Virus record (IMG/VR): IMGVR_UViG_3300027659_000014
Location: 1 to 64,000 of that record
Strand: one strand, 5' to 3'
Source: a virus
Length of the DNA stretch: 64,000 nucleotides
The position numbers and the translations under genes are program-made. How positions within the stretch are numbered: position 1 is the stretch's first letter; each line of letters opens with the position of its first letter. Positions 39,368-47,883 of this stretch are shown here, piece by piece. The notes beneath the pieces are model-generated. The model searched no databases and was not told the DNA's origin. It worked only from the letters and a program-made list of their open reading frames with translations.

Positions 39368-41317
39368 TTAAATTGATGTGATTCCTTTGCAATGTTGTTT
39401 CATATTATCGGGGAATTCTACTAAGAAAAAATCTTCATCTATTGTCATATATTTTCGTAAAACTTCCGGAATTATAATATCTGGATTAGATCCCTCAATT
39501 GAAACAAATTCTAAACAGGTTAAATTTACCATTGATTTGGGTAACCTTTCTAACTCAATGTTATTAGTTAAATTTAAAAATGTTAAATTTTTACATTCAC
39601 CAATACTTTCAGGTATACTTTTGATCATATTATCAAGAACCAAAGTATCTAAATTTTTAAATTTACCAATTGATTCTGGTAAATCTAACAGTATTGGGGA
39701 TGATCCTTTATTTTCAATATTAATGAATTCAATATTTTCTGATAGGGATTCAAAAAATTCTTCAAATCCAAACATCACAATAAATTTAGATGGGTCATCT
39801 TTAGGGTACTGTAATATTACTTTGTTATCCGCAAAAATTGTGTTTAGTTCATTTTTATATTTTCGTTTTAAATCTCTAAAATATGGTCTCATTTCTTGAG
39901 ATAATATTACTGCAATATCGTTTTCTGTTACTTCTTTTAAAGTTTTTGTTAGTATTTTTTCTTTTTTCTTAGAAACATAATATGTCATTGCTGCAGGGGC
40001 TAACCTCTTAACCATGTTACCATCTAATTCATTTCCAAGACCAATATATTTTTTTTGTAATTCTTCAGGTAAATTACCAAATATTTCATCACCATTAGTA
40101 ATATGTTTAAAATCAGGACCTCTTAATTCCATCCATAATTCAACCTCATCTACTGATCCTAATTCTTTAACAGGATCAGAGGTTGTAAGATTAAGACTTT
40201 TATATTTGGTTAGTTTTTTTGTGTCTTCATCAGTAAATGGTTTTGGTACAAGATAATCTTCCTTACCTTCAAGACTAGGAACTTTTTGAGTTATTTCTCT
40301 CCAAGATATTTCTTCTCCTCCCGCAAATCGACCGGAATTTGATCTATCCGCTAATTTCATTCTTCCGTACTTATCAACAAGTATAACAACCGCATAATTT
40401 AAATCAGATTCTTCAAGGTTTTTACTAATAACATAATACAATGTTAAGTTTTGATTTAATCTATAATTGTAATAATAATTACTTGATCCTTCCCATGATG
40501 TACACCATCTTCTATCTGGAGCATATTTTTTTCTAATATTAATACACTTATGTTTTTGATCAGGAGCAAAAATTAATATGTTATCATCTTCATATGCAAT
40601 GTCCACGTCACTCACATCAATTTCAGGCATACTATATTCATCTTCTCCAGCCGGAGTATAACCATCAACAATGTGTTCAAATTCATCAAAAGACATAAAT
40701 GAACTTAATTTTGTGTTTAATGGTATTAATAAAAAATTAGTGACAAATCTTTTAACTCTTGGTAGTATAACTGTAAGTGGATCCTCATCAGGAATTTCTT
40801 TTGCGAATTTCTCAGTCATTCTTTTTGTTAATGCATTTTCTCCGTTCTCATTAAATCTATCAAAATATTTTCTAACAAGACTATCAAGTTGTGATGGGTT
40901 TAAATCTGTAACCGGATTTTTAAACGCTTTATCTTCAGGAAACAATGTTTTCAACTCAAAATATTTTTTAATATTTTGTTTTGTTAGTAGTAAATCCGTT
41001 CCTTCGTATTTTGTAACAAATTCTTGAGCAAAACTATCAAGATCTTTTTTAGTTTGTTGTTTTGTGGATTTATCCTTAATTAACTGTTTTAACTTAATAT
41101 AAGTGTGTCTAAAAATATCCTTATCTTCGTTAGCAAAACCACTTTTAAATCTTTCAAAGTCAGAAATAACTTTTTTTATATCATCCTCACTATCGTCTGT
41201 TTCTAATGAAAATTTATCAACTAATCGTTTAATTGTTGATTCAGGATATTCTAATAATATTTTTTGTATATTTAGATTTTCATTAATTATCTTTGACAAA
41301 ATTTTTACTAATTCCAT
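39368..41317 (-). CDS. Tagged large protein with WCTS-type domain and C-terminal leucine-rich repeats
   Basis: 649 aa. The N-terminus MELVKILSKIINENLNIQKI has an (I/L)-x-x-E site IINE at 10-13 and a second, ILLE, at 20-23. Residues about 235-345 hold APDQKHKCINIRKKYAPD, RRWCTSWEGSSNYYYNYRL and LYYVISKNLEESDLNYAVV, a domain I associate with uncharacterised large-phage proteins. The C-terminal 100 residues are leucine-rich repeats (LPESIGKFKNLDTLVLDN; IPESIGECKNLTFLNLTNN). LRRs usually bind proteins. TATTTATA lies 13 bases before the ATG. Confidence 0.72.
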   Translation of the reverse strand: MELVKILSKIINENLNIQKILLEYPESTIKRLVDKFSLETDDSEDDIKKVISDFERFKSGFANEDKDIFRHTYIKLKQLIKDKSTKQQTKKDLDSFAQEFVTKYEGTDLLLTKQNIKKYFELKTLFPEDKAFKNPVTDLNPSQLDSLVRKYFDRFNENGENALTKRMTEKFAKEIPDEDPLTVILPRVKRFVTNFLLIPLNTKLSSFMSFDEFEHIVDGYTPAGEDEYSMPEIDVSDVDIAYEDDNILIFAPDQKHKCINIRKKYAPDRRWCTSWEGSSNYYYNYRLNQNLTLYYVISKNLEESDLNYAVVILVDKYGRMKLADRSNSGRFAGGEEISWREITQKVPSLEGKEDYLVPKPFTDEDTKKLTKYKSLNLTTSDPVKELGSVDEVELWMELRGPDFKHITNGDEIFGNLPEELQKKYIGLGNELDGNMVKRLAPAAMTYYVSKKKEKILTKTLKEVTENDIAVILSQEMRPYFRDLKRKYKNELNTIFADNKVILQYPKDDPSKFIVMFGFEEFFESLSENIEFINIENKGSSPILLDLPESIGKFKNLDTLVLDNMIKSIPESIGECKNLTFLNLTNNIELERLPKSMVNLTCLEFVSIEGSNPDIIIPEVLRKYMTIDEDFFLVEFPDNMKQHCKGITSI

Positions 41318-41330
41318 AATATTTTTTTAC

Positions 41331-41338
41331 TATAAATA
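41331..41338 (-). promoter_or_regulatory. Late-type promoter motif TATTTATA
   Basis: Sense TATTTATA followed by 13 bases to the ATG at 41317. Confidence 0.5.
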
Positions 41339-41362
41339 TCATTTAAATAAAAAAAAAACAAA

Positions 41363-42271
41363 TTATACATAAATATGCTTAAACATATCCAATTGTTCTC
41401 CAACTTTTATTTTTTTAACTTTATTTTCACCGTAATTCATAATTAACAATTCTTCCCCCATATTTTGTTTCACCCCACTTTTAGCTGATGCGGCTTTAGC
41501 AAATTCTTTCATCTCCCACGAGTATTCATCTACTGGAAACCATTTTCTTAAAATTGGAAAATCATAATAACTAAGTGAAAATTTTCCTTTAATTTGTTTT
41601 AAAGAATTTGCCAATCTTTCATGGTCATTTCTATCAAAATCATGGTTTGAATAATAGTTCTCTGTTTTCCAATAGGGTGGGTCAACATAAAAATATGTAT
41701 TTGGTGAATCATACATTTCAATTAATATTTGAAAATCTAAATTTTCAACAAATGTTATCTTATCAAAATGATCTCTAAATTCTTTATTTTTTAATTTATC
41801 CATAAATATTAAAATTTTACATCTGTATTTACCTTTATAATCGGTATATTTTGATGTTTCAGGTTTAGATCCAGAAAATACCTGAGTTAATACATACACA
41901 TATTTTGCTGCAACCTCAAATCTATTATTTTCAGTTATATCAATTCCACTATGAAAAACTTCTTGTTGGAACTGATTAAACATTTCTTCGTATTCTGGAG
42001 GTGTATTTTCAACCCCTACCTGTTGACAAGGGTATTTATTTAGTTCATCCCAAAGTCTGTCATAATCTTTAGAACATCTAAATAAATTGGCATTTAATCC
42101 ATTAAAATCATTATAAACAACAGTTTTAAGGTTTGGGTACTCATTTAACTTTGTTTTAAAAAAAACCCAATACATACCACCAAATGGTTCAACATAAGTT
42201 TCAATGTTTTTTGGAATAAATGGTACAATCCATTTACCAATTCGAGCTTTTCCTCCGATGTAAGATATCAT
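41363..42271 (-). CDS. Dam-like adenine-N6 DNA methyltransferase
   Basis: 302 aa. YIGGKARIGKWIVPFIP and VEPFGGMYWVFF are the SAM-binding motifs (motif X and I) of the Dam/MboIIA alpha-class, and YFYVDPPYWKTENYYS the catalytic DPPY. It transfers a methyl group from SAM to adenine in DNA. No restriction enzyme gene is adjacent. Together with the 30099 methyltransferase it may protect phage DNA. It is flanked by plus-strand gene 42352 on its upstream side. Confidence 0.9.
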   Translation of the reverse strand: MISYIGGKARIGKWIVPFIPKNIETYVEPFGGMYWVFFKTKLNEYPNLKTVVYNDFNGLNANLFRCSKDYDRLWDELNKYPCQQVGVENTPPEYEEMFNQFQQEVFHSGIDITENNRFEVAAKYVYVLTQVFSGSKPETSKYTDYKGKYRCKILIFMDKLKNKEFRDHFDKITFVENLDFQILIEMYDSPNTYFYVDPPYWKTENYYSNHDFDRNDHERLANSLKQIKGKFSLSYYDFPILRKWFPVDEYSWEMKEFAKAASAKSGVKQNMGEELLIMNYGENKVKKIKVGEQLDMFKHIYV

Positions 42272-42351
42272 ATATATATGTTTTATATAAAAATAATAAT
42301 TTTATATTTATTTGTCAAATATGTAACACTATATTTATTAAAAAAGAAAGT

Positions 42352-42507
42352 ATGAAAACTGAAGCAACACAAGTAACCGGATGTAAAAAATGTGGACAAT
42401 CGCCAAGTAAAACACAAAAATTTGTTTTTATTACTGGAGCAATAATGTTTTTATTGACAATATATGGTTTAGTTTCTTTAATATATGATATTAAATCACT
42501 ATTTTAA
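42352..42507 (+). CDS. Small CxxC single-span membrane protein
   Basis: 51 aa from MKTEATQVTGCKKCGQSPSK. The frame is open upstream but no ATG until 42220, which would run antisense across the Dam gene. KCGQSPSKTQ is followed by one hydrophobic helix (FVFITGAIMFLLTIYGLVSL). CxxC could bind metal. TATTTATT lies 19 bases upstream. The 3' end overlaps dnaJ by four bases. Confidence 0.58.
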   Translation: MKTEATQVTGCKKCGQSPSKTQKFVFITGAIMFLLTIYGLVSLIYDIKSLF

Positions 42508-43430
42508 CTTCTATTGTATTTAATATATTGATTTATTAATAAATCACCATTATGTTGGTTTTTATACCCTTTTCCTTTAACTCTTAATGGTGTTGATGTA
42601 TCAACATTATTTGGGAATTTAACATTTATTTTTCCATCTGGATGTGGAACATCAAATGATCCTCTTTTTAAATCATCAAGATTTAAAAAAGCACTATATA
42701 TAAGATTTGTTCCTAATTTTTCAAAGTTACCCTCATTAGTTGTTTTAACTCTAATAACCAAATTACCATATCCCCCGTTTCTATAATCACCAAGTCCTTG
42801 TAATCTTAAAAACTGACCATCATCAATTCCATGTGGTAGTTGGATCTCGATTGTTTTAATCTCATTTTTTGTTCCTTGTCCCCCACAAGCATAGCAAGCT
42901 GCTGTTGTTATTTTACCAACACCATTACAAGTATTACACGCTACTTGGACTATCTGTATAAACATTCCTGAACCCATTTGTTTTACAACAAATCCTTTTC
43001 CATTACAAACATTACATGGTTTTTTCTCTCCCCCATTTCCATTACATGGAGGACATTTATCTTTTCTGTTATATGTTATACTTTTTTTACCCGCTAAGTA
43101 TGATTCCAATACACCAATATTTATATCAATTATGGTGTCGTGAACTCTATTTTGTGAATTACGACCACCAAACATATTATTCATAATGTCATTCATTGAT
43201 TGACCTCCAAAACCGTTCATGTTAGAAAATGGGTTATTTCGTTGGTTGTTGTATTGTGATCTTTTATTTTCGTCTCCAATAGTATCATATGCAGTTGAGA
43301 TTTTTTTAAACTTTTCCTCATCCCCACCTTTATCGGGGTGATTTTCTTTAACTAAATTCCTATAAGCTTTTTTAATTTCGTCTTGAGTTGCACTTTCTGT
43401 AACTCCTAACACATTATAATAATCTTCCAT
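42504..43430 (-). CDS. dnaJ: DnaJ co-chaperone (Hsp40)
   Basis: 308 aa, shorter than the bacterial 370-380 because the C-terminal region is reduced. The J-domain (1-62) has the HPD motif at residues 31-33, which stimulates DnaK ATPase. Residues 126-185 hold four zinc motifs: CPPCNGNG, CNVCNGKG, CNTCNGVG and CYACGGQG. The Gly/Asn-rich linker (NNPFSNMNGFGGQSMND) joins them. With phage DnaK it would form a folding machine; phages such as lambda need host DnaK/DnaJ for replication initiation. TATATTTG lies 32 bases upstream. Confidence 0.94.
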   Translation of the reverse strand: MEDYYNVLGVTESATQDEIKKAYRNLVKENHPDKGGDEEKFKKISTAYDTIGDENKRSQYNNQRNNPFSNMNGFGGQSMNDIMNNMFGGRNSQNRVHDTIIDINIGVLESYLAGKKSITYNRKDKCPPCNGNGGEKKPCNVCNGKGFVVKQMGSGMFIQIVQVACNTCNGVGKITTAACYACGGQGTKNEIKTIEIQLPHGIDDGQFLRLQGLGDYRNGGYGNLVIRVKTTNEGNFEKLGTNLIYSAFLNLDDLKRGSFDVPHPDGKINVKFPNNVDTSTPLRVKGKGYKNQHNGDLLINQYIKYNRS

Positions 43431-43462
43431 ATTTATTTTTACTAATTTATAATTATACTTAA

Positions 43463-43470
43463 CAAATATA
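43463..43470 (-). promoter_or_regulatory. Host-type -7 element TATATTTG
   Basis: Fits TAnnTTTG, 32 bases before the dnaJ ATG at 43430. Confidence 0.5.
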
Positions 43471-43480
43471 TCATAACCAA

Positions 43481-44119
43481 ATGAGTAACTTTATAATTGT
43501 TTTATTTAAAAATAAGATAAAAAAGAAAATAATAAAGAAATTTAAAACTTATAATAACGCAAAAAAATTTTATGATAAAATTTTAAGTGAAAGTAATACA
43601 GTTATTTTTAATATGGAGACAGAAAATGGTAAGTATTGTGAATATGAACTTGGGTTTTTAGAAAGAGGTGTTGCTCACAGACCTTATTTTGTTCGAGATA
43701 AATACGGAAGACAAATAAGGGTTGACCTTGAGGATCCTGATTTTAATTTAAAAATACTTAATGACTATAAAAAAGAAGAATTATTATTTGATATAACAAA
43801 ATCTAAAAGAATTACAGTTTTAACAATGATAAAAGAATATCTTCCAAAAGTAGGAATAAAAATGATTTCTAAACTGAATAATAAAATTATTATTCAAAAT
43901 AACGAAAAAATACATTTGTTTTCATTAAAGACTGAAGAGGATTCAAATAGACTAATAGACACTCTATCAGAATACATGATTAACCAACAAAGGATTGATT
44001 GTATATTAATTAAAGATGGGTCAAAAGAACAAAAAAAGTACATGTATGATCTTTTAAATAAGAATGGTTATGATAAATCAATTCTTTACCGTAAGTTTAC
44101 CACTTATAAAAGATTTTAA
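43481..44119 (+). CDS. Unknown plus-strand protein
   Basis: 212 aa, basic N-terminus (FKNKIKKKIIKKFKTYNNAK) and alpha/beta body with a repeat-free sequence. No catalytic motif. Its 3' end overlaps the convergent 102-aa gene by 42 bases, an unusually large convergent overlap for this genome. Confidence 0.6.
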   Translation: MSNFIIVLFKNKIKKKIIKKFKTYNNAKKFYDKILSESNTVIFNMETENGKYCEYELGFLERGVAHRPYFVRDKYGRQIRVDLEDPDFNLKILNDYKKEELLFDITKSKRITVLTMIKEYLPKVGIKMISKLNNKIIIQNNEKIHLFSLKTEEDSNRLIDTLSEYMINQQRIDCILIKDGSKEQKKYMYDLLNKNGYDKSILYRKFTTYKRF

Positions 44120-44386
44120 TTTACCAAAAATACTAATTTTTACAGGTTCTTCTATTTTAATTGTATTTTCTAAAATAAAAACAACTTCAATTCCCGATAA
44201 ATCAATTTTAAACTGATTAAATCCACTATCTATATGTCTAAAATTAGATTGTACTTTTTTAAAATCTTCATAATTTAATTCAAAAACAATAAACGATTTT
44301 CCATTTGGGAATAATGTTTGAATTCCATCGGTTATCAATGCCAATTTTTCTATTACCCCATCAACACTTTTTTGATTTTTTCCCAT
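44078..44386 (-). CDS. Small unknown protein
   Basis: 102 aa: SVDGVIEKLALITDGIQTLF, then FIVFELNYEDFKKVQSNF and a C-terminal KISIFGKLKSFISGKLTVK. No family was recognised. It overlaps the 212-aa plus-strand gene at its 3' end and the 68-aa gene at its 5' end. Confidence 0.55.
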   Translation of the reverse strand: MGKNQKSVDGVIEKLALITDGIQTLFPNGKSFIVFELNYEDFKKVQSNFRHIDSGFNQFKIDLSGIEVVFILENTIKIEEPVKISIFGKLKSFISGKLTVKN

Positions 44387-44559
44387 AATGTTAATTTTAT
44401 TTCTTTTTGGTTTAAGACAATATCTTCTTTTTTTATTTTTTTAATCTGTTCAATAAACCGATTTTTTTCATGTTTTAAATTAAGAATATCTTTTTCAATT
44501 TCATTATTTAACCACTGTTGGGTTTTCTCCGGATGGCTTAATAGTTTCTTCTTTGTCAT
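44353..44559 (-). CDS. Small coiled-coil protein
   Basis: 68 aa: LNLKHEKNRFIEQIKKIKKE is helical. The ATG at 44559 overlaps the upstream gene by 56 bases, so the true start may be later; no internal ATG helps. It appears to link the 145-aa and 102-aa genes. Confidence 0.5.
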   Translation of the reverse strand: MTKKKLLSHPEKTQQWLNNEIEKDILNLKHEKNRFIEQIKKIKKEDIVLNQKEIKLTLWEKIKKVLMG

Positions 44560-44941
44560 CTAATTCAATTTTATTTTCAGTAATTTCAAATTTTAATGCT
44601 TGTAAATTATTTAAATTTTCTTTTTCAAACATTTTTTTTAACTCATCAACTTTTATTTGGAATAATCTTTCTTTTTCTTCTCTTTCTTTATTATATGCAA
44701 TAATATTTTTTATGTTAAAGATTGTTTCATCCACTAACTTTTCACTAAACTCAGAAACAAATGAAAAGGATCTATGTCCTGTGTTTGATTTCTGATTTTC
44801 AATTACTTTTTCTTCGTTAACAAATTTTTTGGGTAATTTCCATGTATCCGGAAACTCAATATCAAAAGATAAATATGATTTTAGTTTCCTAACTGATTGT
44901 AGATACGGAAAAAGTATTGTAAATTCTTTATATATGCTCAT
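44504..44941 (-). CDS. Unknown protein with coiled coil
   Basis: 145 aa: IYKEFTILFPYLQSVRKLKS at the N-terminus, a conserved-looking DIEFPDTWKLPKKF, and a long charged helix in the second half (YNKEREEKERLFQIKVDEL). No family was recognised. It starts directly at the stop of the small membrane protein gene. Confidence 0.58.
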   Translation of the reverse strand: MSIYKEFTILFPYLQSVRKLKSYLSFDIEFPDTWKLPKKFVNEEKVIENQKSNTGHRSFSFVSEFSEKLVDETIFNIKNIIAYNKEREEKERLFQIKVDELKKMFEKENLNNLQALKFEITENKIELDDKEETIKPSGENPTVVK

Positions 44942-45130
44942 TTATACTTGTATTAAATACGTTATTAAATAACTTAATGATAAACCATTGAATAAAATTT
45001 CCCTATTACTTAAAACCATTTTTTCTGGTTTTGTTTGTAATAGGGAAATAATAAATTTTAATGCTGTTCTCACCAATAAAATTGTTGAGAATATAAAAAC
45101 AAATAAATATATTGTTTCTATATTAGTCAT
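44942..45130 (-). CDS. Small two-span membrane protein
   Basis: 62 aa with two hydrophobic stretches (IETIYLFVFIFSTILLVRTA; SLSYLITYLIQV). Short loop KPEKMVLSNREI. No family was recognised. Starts eight bases inside the Hc1-like gene, suggesting translational coupling. Confidence 0.55.
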   Translation of the reverse strand: MTNIETIYLFVFIFSTILLVRTALKFIISLLQTKPEKMVLSNREILFNGLSLSYLITYLIQV

Positions 45131-45296
45131 TTTTTTTTGTCTCTAAAATTTCTCCACGAAGAATTTGTAATAATGCCTTTAATTCTTGTGATGTTTTTCT
45201 AGCTCTTGTTCCAGCGCTTTTATTTCCACCAAAAAATTTAGTTACATTAAGATTTAGTTCTTCAGTTAGAGAATTGATTTTTTCTAAAGTTTTCAT
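45123..45296 (-). CDS. Histone H1-like (Hc1 family) DNA-binding protein
   Basis: 57 aa: MKTLEKINSLTEELNLNVTK, then GGNKSAGTRARKTSQELKAL and LQILRGEILETKK. The GNK-AGTRARK-xxELxxL block is the signature of the short Hc1/histone H1-like proteins of Bacteroidetes, which bind DNA through a single basic helix. A phage copy could organise intracellular or packaged DNA. It overlaps the next gene by eight bases. Confidence 0.75.
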   Translation of the reverse strand: MKTLEKINSLTEELNLNVTKFFGGNKSAGTRARKTSQELKALLQILRGEILETKKND

Positions 45297-45363
45297 TTTT
45301 TAAATTAATAATAGTTTATTTTTATATATTTAAGTTTAATAAAAAAAATGTTGTTTGTAAATA

Positions 45364-45831
45364 CTACAGGACCATATTTTTATCTAATGACTTATAAATG
45401 TTTAATATTATATCTAAATCAGATTTGGTAAACGATTTTTTTTTATTAAATACATCATTAAAAAATGTTTCAATTGTTTTTCTCATTTTATCTTCTTTTT
45501 GATTATAAAACGTGTCTATAAAAAATTGATTAAAATAATCATAATGTTCTCCTTTATCTTTGAAGACTATGTTTTCTTTATTGAAATTATTAATGGTTTT
45601 ATCCCAACACCAATCAAAGTGTTTTTGTTTGTCTTCATTTGACATAACAATTTTAGTTTCATTTATATTATCATCTTCCCCCAAATAAGTTTCAAGTATT
45701 AAATAATATAAAGAAAATGAAAAGTCATAATATAATTCCATTTTTTCAGAAATTATATTATTTATCCTGAACCAGATGTCTACATCTTCAGGTTTAATTG
45801 GTTGGGTTATGTAGTTAAAAAAATTGTCCAT
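45364..45831 (-). CDS. Unknown protein
   Basis: 155 aa, acidic and aromatic: MDNFFNYITQPIKPEDVDIW, EKMELYYDFSFSLYYLILET, and a basic C-terminal KKSFTKSDLDIILNIYK. It seems all-helical. No family was recognised. Confidence 0.58.
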   Translation of the reverse strand: MDNFFNYITQPIKPEDVDIWFRINNIISEKMELYYDFSFSLYYLILETYLGEDDNINETKIVMSNEDKQKHFDWCWDKTINNFNKENIVFKDKGEHYDYFNQFFIDTFYNQKEDKMRKTIETFFNDVFNKKKSFTKSDLDIILNIYKSLDKNMVL

Positions 45832-45879
45832 AGATTAATACCTATGGACAAATAATAATATAGATTATTTATATGTAAA

Positions 45880-47094
45880 TTATTGAGTCTTTTCTTTGTA
45901 TCCCATTAACGATTTCATTCTGTCAAACTCCTCTTTCAATTTACTTTTACCACCTTTTTTATTTTTTAATGGTATTTCATCATATACTGGAGAAGGTACT
46001 CTTCCGTATGATTCATCTTTCCATTTTGCCAATTGGTCATCTTCAAAATATTTTGAAAATTTATCGTTAACTCCAGTATTTTCAGCATTTGCCCATTCTT
46101 GGTTGTTACCATTAGTAGAACTTCCTTTTATTTGTTTTTCAATTGTTTCTTTTTTAGGTGGTTTTCCGTCGTAATCAGGAATATTCTGTCCCGCAACTTC
46201 CACATTAAAGTCAGTTCCTTCATCATCAATTTCATAAGCCATTTTATCCATTTTAGCCAATTGACCGTTACCTTTTGGAAAATGTTTTGGCTTGGTATTA
46301 AATTTCTCTTTAGATCCACTTTTAGTATAATCTAACATTTTTTTAGAAAATTCTTTCATGTAATTTTCATTTTCTTTACCAGATCCTTTATGTGCTTTTT
46401 CATAAGCTTCCAAACCTGCTGGTGTTTTTCCTTTTTTTATATTACTTTTTTCTTTTTCTTCAATAATAATATTTTCTATCAGATTAATAATCTCGTTCTC
46501 TGTAAACAATTCAGACCCATGACCAGAATTTAACCTATATAAAACATTATTATTTTCTTCCAAGGAAGAATTATCAGTATATTCTTTATTACCAAGTTTG
46601 AATTTTCCACCTTTTGGTGTTTGTCTTAATTTATTCGTGAATGAATTTCCTTCCGCAGTTTCATCTTCTTCCATGTAAGATTTATCACCACACTCCATAC
46701 ATTCACCTTTATTCTCTTTTGTCTCTCTTTTCTTTCTTAAGAGTGTAAAATCTTCTTTATCAATTCTATTATTTTTATTTTTATCTATATTTTTTTGTTT
46801 ACCAAATAATCTTTCGGTTATTTCTTCAATATCAGAATCACTTAATTTATTATTATTTCTATAACTCTTACGAGTTTCTAAAACCTCACTATTTTCTTTA
46901 TATCCACATGATTCACACGCTTCTCCTTCTCTAATTTCTCCACCGCATGATTCACACATTTCTCCTTCAACATAGTCAAATGAAGTTCCAGGTTTATTAA
47001 ATTTTAATTTTTCCATTACTTCTTTTGCTTTATCCTCTAAAGTTTCATTAAGAATTTTTTTTAATAAAACATTATAATAATTGTTATTTTTCAT
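45880..47094 (-). CDS. Multi-tagged zinc-finger protein
   Basis: 404 aa. Three tag-like elements occur: N-terminal KNNNYYNVLLKKILNE (ILNE at 14-17), internal FTENEIINLIENIIIEE at residues 197-213 (IIIE at 209-212), and a C-terminal EFDRMKSLMGYKEKTQ like the RIKEMMG type. CESCGGEIREGEACESCG (47-64) and CMECGDKSYMEE (132-143) are zinc-ribbon-like. The rest is polar, low in hydrophobics and perhaps disordered. TATTTATA lies 13 bases upstream. Several tags in one chain suggest a structural polyprotein or scaffold. Confidence 0.75.
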   Translation of the reverse strand: MKNNNYYNVLLKKILNETLEDKAKEVMEKLKFNKPGTSFDYVEGEMCESCGGEIREGEACESCGYKENSEVLETRKSYRNNNKLSDSDIEEITERLFGKQKNIDKNKNNRIDKEDFTLLRKKRETKENKGECMECGDKSYMEEDETAEGNSFTNKLRQTPKGGKFKLGNKEYTDNSSLEENNNVLYRLNSGHGSELFTENEIINLIENIIIEEKEKSNIKKGKTPAGLEAYEKAHKGSGKENENYMKEFSKKMLDYTKSGSKEKFNTKPKHFPKGNGQLAKMDKMAYEIDDEGTDFNVEVAGQNIPDYDGKPPKKETIEKQIKGSSTNGNNQEWANAENTGVNDKFSKYFEDDQLAKWKDESYGRVPSPVYDEIPLKNKKGGKSKLKEEFDRMKSLMGYKEKTQ

Positions 47095-47107
47095 TTTCTT
47101 GTTTATA

Positions 47108-47115
47108 TATAAATA
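47108..47115 (-). promoter_or_regulatory. Late-type promoter motif TATTTATA
   Basis: Sense TATTTATA followed by 13 bases to the ATG at 47094. The motif overlaps the last codons of the gap before the 47116 gene. Confidence 0.5.
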
Positions 47116-47883
47116 TCAATGTTTATTCAATTTTTCCATTTCTAAATAAATTATATTTCTAACATAGTTTTCTGTTATTCCATAAGACTCACTTATATTT
47201 GTTATAACTCTTTTTAATCCTTTGTTTTCAAAAATTTTAAGTGCGTTAATATCCCCTTGATTACAATAAGGAAACTTTTTACATTTTTTCTTAACTTGGA
47301 CAAATTTACCTCCAGGAATTTGAGTGTTACGGCTTGGTCCCCAATCTTTTTTGTTGGTTGACTTTGCCCATATCGAGGGTCCTGAGTATTGACCTGATGA
47401 TACGGTACTTGCGCCTTCTTTTGTTTCAAACTTTTTAGGTCTATTACAAGTACAATCTTTTTCTATGTTTTTACATTTTTCACAATATTTCTTTTCTTTA
47501 ATTTCTTGAGATGAAAAAAGTGCTCCACCTGAATATGCTCCGGCAGATACCGATCCAGTTTCTTTAGTTTCTTCTTTTTTACTTTTAGTTATTTCTAATA
47601 ATGAATGTAGAAAATCGTTAATATCTTCAGGATTTTCTAACATTTTTTTTAATTCAGTTCTTGTTTTACTTACTGACATTTTGTTTTTAACTAATGTTAG
47701 TATGTCATTTAAATTAGTTTTTTTATCTTTTAAATAATCTTGTGGTTTTGTTTTTTTCTTTTTTTCTTTTTCTTCTTCCATTGGTTGGAAGTTTTTTCTT
47801 TGTTTGGACAAGTCAACCCCATTTACCCCCAATCCGTTTGCGGCATTATTATATTCTTTATTAAACATGTTAATCATATCCAT
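47116..47883 (-). CDS. Cysteine-rich low-complexity protein
   Basis: 255 aa. Lys-rich in the first third (EEEKEKKKKTKPQDYLKDK). Two similar Gly/Ser-rich motifs, GSVSAGAYSGGALF and GASTVSSGQYSGPSIW, flank CEKCKNIEKDCTC, a probable zinc knuckle. The last 50 residues end in a helical ITENYVRNIIYLEMEKL that looks like an (anti-)tag. Function is unknown. Its downstream partner is the multi-tagged gene at 45880-47094. Confidence 0.65.
   Translation of the reverse strand: MDMINMFNKEYNNAANGLGVNGVDLSKQRKNFQPMEEEKEKKKKTKPQDYLKDKKTNLNDILTLVKNKMSVSKTRTELKKMLENPEDINDFLHSLLEITKSKKEETKETGSVSAGAYSGGALFSSQEIKEKKYCEKCKNIEKDCTCNRPKKFETKEGASTVSSGQYSGPSIWAKSTNKKDWGPSRNTQIPGGKFVQVKKKCKKFPYCNQGDINALKIFENKGLKRVITNISESYGITENYVRNIIYLEMEKLNKH

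Noticed and set aside
42220-42351. N-terminal extension of the small CxxC membrane protein
   Set aside because: The extension is antisense to the dam start and lies before a plausible start signal. The codons look like a shadow (Ile/Cys/Phe-rich).
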